64,000 nucleotides of DNA from Ignavibacteria bacterium (lineage in GTDB: Bacteria; Bacteroidota; Ignavibacteria; Kapaibacteriales; UBA4661), in assembly GCA_013298775.1 (NCBI GenBank), contig JAAFIV010000004.1:124001-188000 (forward strand), read 5' to 3'. The translations under genes and the position numbers were made by a program. Of this stretch, positions 61,140-64,000 are shown in pieces (the first letter of the stretch is position 1; every line of letters begins with the position of its first letter). Below the pieces are notes generated by a model. The model was given only the letters and a program-made list of their open reading frames with translations. It ran no database searches and was not told the origin of the DNA.

Positions 61140-62423
61140 TTAATGCCCGCCACCACTCGGTACAGACTGCCCTTCCGAACTGCCTTCAATCTCCTTCACC
61201 AGCAACCACAATACCGCCGAAATTGCCAAGGACGCGCCTGCAATGGTAAAAATAATAGATTTATCCGCCGCCGCTTGGATAAATTTCCCTACAAAGAGGC
61301 TGGCAATGAGCTGTGGAATCACCACCGATAAATTGAAAATTCCCATAAACAGTCCCATACGATTTTTATCTACTTTTTCGGTCATAATCGCGAAAGGTAA
61401 GCTCACTACTGCTGCCCAGCCAATTCCAACAACGAGCATCAAGCCATACACGCTTGCGGGGCTTTTTCCAAACACAACTAAACCAAAATACCCAAGCGAC
61501 ATCACGGCAAGCGAAAGTAGATGCGTCCGCACGCGTCCGACGCGCTGTGCAATTGGCTCTAAAACAGCAACTGGCAATACAAACCCAACCGTATTCAGCA
61601 CAGCAAAGGCAATCGAAATGACCTGCCCAATTCCCTCATCGTTTGTGCCTTCGGGCATCATTTGCTTGGCAAAGGCAAACATATACACGAACATTGTCTG
61701 TACGCCCAACCACGAGAACGCATGCGCAAAGCAAATACGTAAAAATTGTGGTAAGTCTGTTTTGCCAACTGCGTTCTCTGCCGCATTATTACTGGTGTTT
61801 TCGGTAGCGAGTTCGCGTGGTTCGGAAATGAATAAGGTCGGAAGAATAGAAAACAACAAGACTAGTCCAACTCCAACGTAAATCAGCGTGTAATTGCCAA
61901 GAAATGCACCAATGAGATACGCAACCACGCCAAACATTCCCGAAATGGTCTGCATCCACGTATAGCCTTTTATGCGGGTTGCTCCTTCGGGCGTAACATC
62001 AGCAATGATGCTGCGTGTGGGATTAAAGCTGACATTGATAGATAAATCCAGCACGAGTGCCACCGCAATACCAATCCACAGCAAATTACTTGTCCCAAGC
62101 GCACCAGCAATGGTATCAACATTGGGCATGGCAAGTAGCATGAGCGCAGCAAGGATGCCGCCAATCAAAATAAACGGACGACGACGACCGCCCCAAAACC
62201 ACGCACCATCGCTCACAAGCCCGATAATTACTTGTCCCAAAATACCCGCAATTGGACCCGAAGCCCACACAAAGCCCACTTCCTCAATGTTCAAATGATA
62301 TTTCGTACTCATAATCCACGACAGCGCGGAAATCTGGACACAAAGCGCGAAGCCCATTGCGGTCGCCGGAAGGCTGAGCAGCGCGTAAAATGAATTGGAC
62401 AAACTGCGTTGGGACGGAAGCAT
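61140..62423 (-). CDS. MFS transporter of the sucrose/GPH symporter (SLC45-like) type
   Basis: 427 residues, twelve membrane helices expected. The motif GRRRPFILIGG between helices 2 and 3, the preceding VSDGAWFW, and PTRSIIADVTPEG in the middle are typical of sucrose-proton symporters and their SLC45-like relatives. The centre and end keep the N- and C-domain duplication. It probably carries a disaccharide or other sugar in symport with protons; substrate is not certain. The ATG at 62423, after GAGAGGTT, starts the protein just before the first helix. It is monocistronic, near tRNA-Pro. Confidence 0.85.
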   Translation of the reverse strand: MLPSQRSLSNSFYALLSLPATAMGFALCVQISALSWIMSTKYHLNIEEVGFVWASGPIAGILGQVIIGLVSDGAWFWGGRRRPFILIGGILAALMLLAMPNVDTIAGALGTSNLLWIGIAVALVLDLSINVSFNPTRSIIADVTPEGATRIKGYTWMQTISGMFGVVAYLIGAFLGNYTLIYVGVGLVLLFSILPTLFISEPRELATENTSNNAAENAVGKTDLPQFLRICFAHAFSWLGVQTMFVYMFAFAKQMMPEGTNDEGIGQVISIAFAVLNTVGFVLPVAVLEPIAQRVGRVRTHLLSLAVMSLGYFGLVVFGKSPASVYGLMLVVGIGWAAVVSLPFAIMTEKVDKNRMGLFMGIFNLSVVIPQLIASLFVGKFIQAAADKSIIFTIAGASLAISAVLWLLVKEIEGSSEGQSVPSGGGH

Positions 62424-62779
62424 ATACGAACCTCTCAAAAAAACATGAAGGAAAGAAGGAAGATAAAGAAAGGAACACCGATATAAAGAATGCGAAGTAT
62501 TCCCTGAACACCCTGAAAGATAGCGCATTTGCTGAGATTCTACAAATAATTTTGCATAAAAACCCTGTCATAAGAATTTATTTCGAGTAGATTTTTAGAA
62601 TACATACAGCAGCATGCTATGAAGTTTCTCCAGTGATTTTTCCTGTGATTTCTCCTGCAATTTTCCCCCTTGATTTTCCTCAGAATAAATGCTAAGTTTT
62701 CCCTGCAATTGCGAGCATACAATGCGCACTCTGCTTCCTTTTTTTTATTGTTCTTTCTGCTCTTTTCGGGGAGTTTTCT
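62424..62779. other. divergent intergenic region, transporter and IgGFc-domain protein
   Basis: Purine-rich DNA (62430-62500) is followed by TAATTTTG at 62547-62554, a TAnnTTTG match and a possible -7 element for the rightward gene. About 62620-62690 holds loose TTTTCCTGTGATTT repeats. No gene recognised. Confidence 0.5.
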
Positions 62780-64000
62780 ATGGTTCAATTTTCTCGCACT
62801 CCTTCTACACACTCATTTTTTCAGGTGTTTCGAGTAACGATGCTCGTGTGCTTTTTTGCACAAATACTTCTTCCGCAGATACTTCCCGCGCAAACAATCC
62901 CAATTTCACCGAAAGCTATTCGCGACAGCAGAGGAAAAGATTTTTGGATGGCATTTCCGCGAAATCACCACACCCCCGGAACAATCTACGACCGCCTGTA
63001 CATAACGATTGTCAGTGAACGCCCAACGCAAGGAAATATCAACTATGTGAACAATATGGGCGTGCGCAAAAACACCCCATTTTCTCTTCCAGCAAATGAA
63101 GTCTATACGTTGGATGTTGCCTATACGGAACTGGAACTCTTCGCGCCCACCATTTCTCGCACCGCTATTCACATCACTTCCACCGAAGAAGTAACCGTCT
63201 ATGGTCTCAGCGTTGCCTCCACCACGAGCGATGCGTTTCTCGCCTTTCCAACCGATGTCTTGGGGCGTGAATACGTGATTGCATCCTACCAAAGCAATGT
63301 CGTCTCGCAAGGTGCAAATGTGAATTTGGGTACAACAACCATGTCGCAATTTAGTATTGTCGCGCCGTACGACAGCACCCTCGTCGATATTACCCCGACG
63401 GTAAAAACGTGGAATGGCGATTCGACAACCTATACCGTGCGCCTCAATCGTGGCGATGCGTACTTGGTTTCGCTTACGCCGACGCTGGCAAATCCGTTTG
63501 CCGACCTCACAGGAAGCCGCATTGTTGCTTCTAAGCCAGTTGTCGTCTATGGCGGACACGAACGCGCACTTATTCCTGCCGGACAGAGGAGTTCGCGAGA
63601 TTATCTTGTGGAGCAAATGCTGCCCGTCGAAGTCTGGGGGCGGCGTGCGCTCATTGCGCCGTTTGCGTTGCCTGGCGGCAATGGCAATCCCGACTACGGC
63701 TGCGACCTTGTACGCGTGATTGCTGGCTACGACAACACCATTGTTCAGGTAAACGGTGCAACGCGAGCAACGCTCCAATCAGGTAAATTTTTGGAATTAA
63801 CTATCAGCACAAGTGCCGTCATTGAATGCTCCGAACCTGTGATTGTCGCAACGTACAAGTGCAGTACATCAAACCCAAACACCGTCTTAGGCGACCCTTT
63901 TTTGGCAATCGTCCCGCCCGTAGAGCAATTCCTCACACGCTACCGTTTTGCGTGCGTGCAAGGAACGCAATTAGCCAATAACAACGGCAATACAAACCGC
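62780..64000 (+). CDS. IgGFc-binding-domain secreted protein, N-terminal part
   Basis: The frame is open from ATG 62780 (GGGGAG 8 bases upstream) through the last base, giving 407 residues with no stop, so the gene is cut by the window edge. A signal peptide ends near LPAQ (residue 38). Then RGKDFWMAFPRNHHTPG begins a domain that matches the IgGFc-binding N-terminal family (PF17517-like): repeated beta units with STEEVTVYGLSVASTTSDAFLAFP, YVIASYQSN, VVVYGGHERA and EPVIVATYKCSTSN. In these phyla such proteins are large surface or T9SS-exported proteins. The name is from the family; IgG binding is not implied. Confidence 0.75.
   Translation, partial: MVQFSRTPSTHSFFQVFRVTMLVCFFAQILLPQILPAQTIPISPKAIRDSRGKDFWMAFPRNHHTPGTIYDRLYITIVSERPTQGNINYVNNMGVRKNTPFSLPANEVYTLDVAYTELELFAPTISRTAIHITSTEEVTVYGLSVASTTSDAFLAFPTDVLGREYVIASYQSNVVSQGANVNLGTTTMSQFSIVAPYDSTLVDITPTVKTWNGDSTTYTVRLNRGDAYLVSLTPTLANPFADLTGSRIVASKPVVVYGGHERALIPAGQRSSRDYLVEQMLPVEVWGRRALIAPFALPGGNGNPDYGCDLVRVIAGYDNTIVQVNGATRATLQSGKFLELTISTSAVIECSEPVIVATYKCSTSNPNTVLGDPFLAIVPPVEQFLTRYRFACVQGTQLANNNGNTNR

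Noticed and set aside
62540-63778. Minus-strand frame of 290 codons opposite the IgGFc-domain gene
   Set aside because: The plus strand encodes a signal peptide and recognisable domain throughout the same region; the minus frame is Arg/Cys/His-rich shadow sequence.

Overview
The window looks like chromosomal DNA from a Bacteroidota-type bacterium (Bacteroidota, Chlorobiota or the Kapabacteria/Ignavibacteria side of that superphylum; genus cannot be resolved by eye). The evidence is a SusC/SusD outer-membrane pair, C-terminal sorting domains of the type IX secretion kind on two secreted proteins, DUF3078 and YfiR-family proteins, an AT-rich -7 element TAnnTTTG ahead of several genes, and sensors built from Reg_prop/Y_Y_Y propellers. 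There is no phage, plasmid backbone, CRISPR array or full-length transposase. One tRNA gene is present (tRNA-Pro, anticodon TGG).

Layout. 1-6.9 kb: end of a threonine dehydratase, a nucleotide-sugar dehydrogenase, murA, a DUF3592 membrane protein, an EnvC-like murein hydrolase activator and 5-formyl-THF cyclo-ligase (envelope and one-carbon housekeeping). 6.9-20.2 kb: a glycan-uptake region. susC, susD, a CheY-like regulator and a sialate O-acetylesterase-like enzyme run leftward; divergent from them is a periplasmic-propeller histidine kinase followed by a NarL-type regulator, a receiver protein that has lost its phosphorylation site, and a solo LuxR-type DNA-binding protein. 20.6-27.2 kb: a HicBA-type toxin-antitoxin pair and an AT-richer group of an unknown lipoprotein, a small coiled-coil membrane protein and a 1493-residue repeat-built secreted protein. 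27.2-34.1 kb: ABC ATPase, SixA, a T9SS cargo protein, a histidine kinase overlapping a TPR-adenylate cyclase, and trmB. 34.2-49.5 kb: Dna2-like nuclease-helicase, chemoreceptor, MaoC-like protein, mfd, a YfiR-TonB receptor pair and an ammonium transporter. 49.8-64 kb: methyltransferase, Uma2 nuclease, a Reg_prop/Y_Y_Y sensor fused to a chemoreceptor signalling domain, mscL, DUF3078 protein, DAHP synthase, glmS, tRNA-Pro, an MFS sugar-type transporter and the start of an IgGFc-binding-domain secreted protein that leaves the window.

The most distinctive layer is not the genes but the intergenic DNA. At least five families of short palindromic elements (called A to E here) fill nearly every longer gap. 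Several have target-site-like direct repeats, one is nested inside another, one lies in frame inside mfd, and one supplies the stop codon of the helicase. They look like non-autonomous elements moved by an enzyme encoded elsewhere.

The genes most worth following up are the propeller-chemoreceptor fusion (51599-55369), the phosphorylation-dead receiver and solo HTH pair (19169-20208), the unknown lipoprotein group (21284-27115) and the YfiR-TonB pair (44918-47646). Functional calls rest on motif recognition alone; no database search was possible.
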